NCBI GenBank assembly: GCA_016184235.1
Contig: JACPDC010000083.1
Location: forward strand, 1-12,954
DNA from: Deltaproteobacteria bacterium
GTDB lineage: Bacteria > Desulfobacterota > Binatia > UBA9968
Direction of reading: 5' to 3'
Length of the DNA: 12,954 bases
Shown here piece by piece: positions 12,831 through 12,954 of the stretch. The notes beneath the pieces are model-generated. The model saw only the letters and a list, made by a program, of their open reading frames with translations, ran no database searches and was not told the DNA's origin. A program made the translations under genes and the position numbers. Position 1 is the stretch's first letter. The number at the start of each line of letters is the position of its first letter.

Positions 12831-12954
12831 TTAATTTCTCCAGATAGGGAACCACACGGGCTCCACCAGCAGATAGTCTTTTCGCCCGATGATGTCGAGA
12901 GCGGTCCTTATCTGCCCGGCGGTGGCGCGCTCCAGCGTAATCACGAAGGGCAGC
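12831..12954 (-). CDS. hom: Homoserine dehydrogenase, C-terminal 40 residues (probable)
   Basis: The gene enters from the right edge, and only its 3' end is present. The frame ending in TAA at 12831-12833 encodes LPFVITLERATAGQIRTALDII, then GRKDYLLVEPVWFPIWRN. This resembles the end of an ACT-domain regulatory tail (a strand, a helix with alternating Ala/Ile, a final strand), as in homoserine dehydrogenases that end with a threonine-sensing ACT domain. The identification rests on this short tail plus its place just upstream of thrC, where hom usually lies. If correct, it reduces aspartate semialdehyde to homoserine with NAD(P)H and is likely feedback-inhibited by threonine. Confidence 0.72.
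   Translation of the reverse strand, partial: LPFVITLERATAGQIRTALDIIGRKDYLLVEPVWFPIWRN

Overview
The window is about 13 kb of GC-rich bacterial chromosome. The protein families and gene orders (bifunctional nuclease next to miaB, a threonine operon with an apgM-type gene, glpX, a solitary NMT1/THI5-like binding protein, a MoxR/CoxE pair) suggest a free-living bacterium of deltaproteobacterial grade (Desulfobacterota, Binatota, Rokubacteria or a neighbour). That placement is inference; there is no rRNA or marker-gene evidence here. Most of the window is ordinary housekeeping, with tight 4-base ATGA/GTGA overlaps marking the operons.

Left end (1-1105): the C-terminal part of a sulfide:quinone-oxidoreductase-like flavoprotein and a small four-cysteine hypothetical protein, both on +, followed by a short array of GTTCAAA-type repeats and an AT-rich spacer. 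This spacer holds the most notable non-coding signal: a 28-bp candidate dif (XerC/XerD) site at 1066-1093 (minus), beside further XerD-arm-like half-sites. Genes on both sides point toward it, and the five exact GGGNAGGG (KOPS-like) octamers found by eye in the window all point toward it too. This may therefore be the replication terminus.

1106-6129 (all minus, read right to left): a MoxR-family AAA+ ATPase, a CoxE-like VWA protein, MiaB (tRNA ms2i6A synthase), a BFN/DUF151 bifunctional nuclease and a membrane-anchored TPR protein. A REP-like hairpin separates moxR from the VWA gene. 6130-6576 is a divergent intergenic region holding a candidate + strand structured RNA of about 218 nt, of a family I do not recognise.

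6577-8102 (plus): an NRDE/TANGO2 family protein overlapping a Nudix hydrolase whose Nudix box is split by an insertion, as in NUDT19.

8118-12954 (minus, read right to left): the end of homoserine dehydrogenase, threonine synthase, an apgM-type alkaline-phosphatase-superfamily enzyme that may be the missing homoserine kinase, class II fructose-1,6-bisphosphatase (glpX), a 77-residue single-pass membrane protein, and an orphan ABC-type substrate-binding protein. Homoserine dehydrogenase, the candidate kinase and threonine synthase would together turn aspartate semialdehyde into threonine. GlpX adds a gluconeogenic or sugar-phosphate step to the same transcript.

I found no CRISPR array, intact mobile element, rRNA or intact tRNA.
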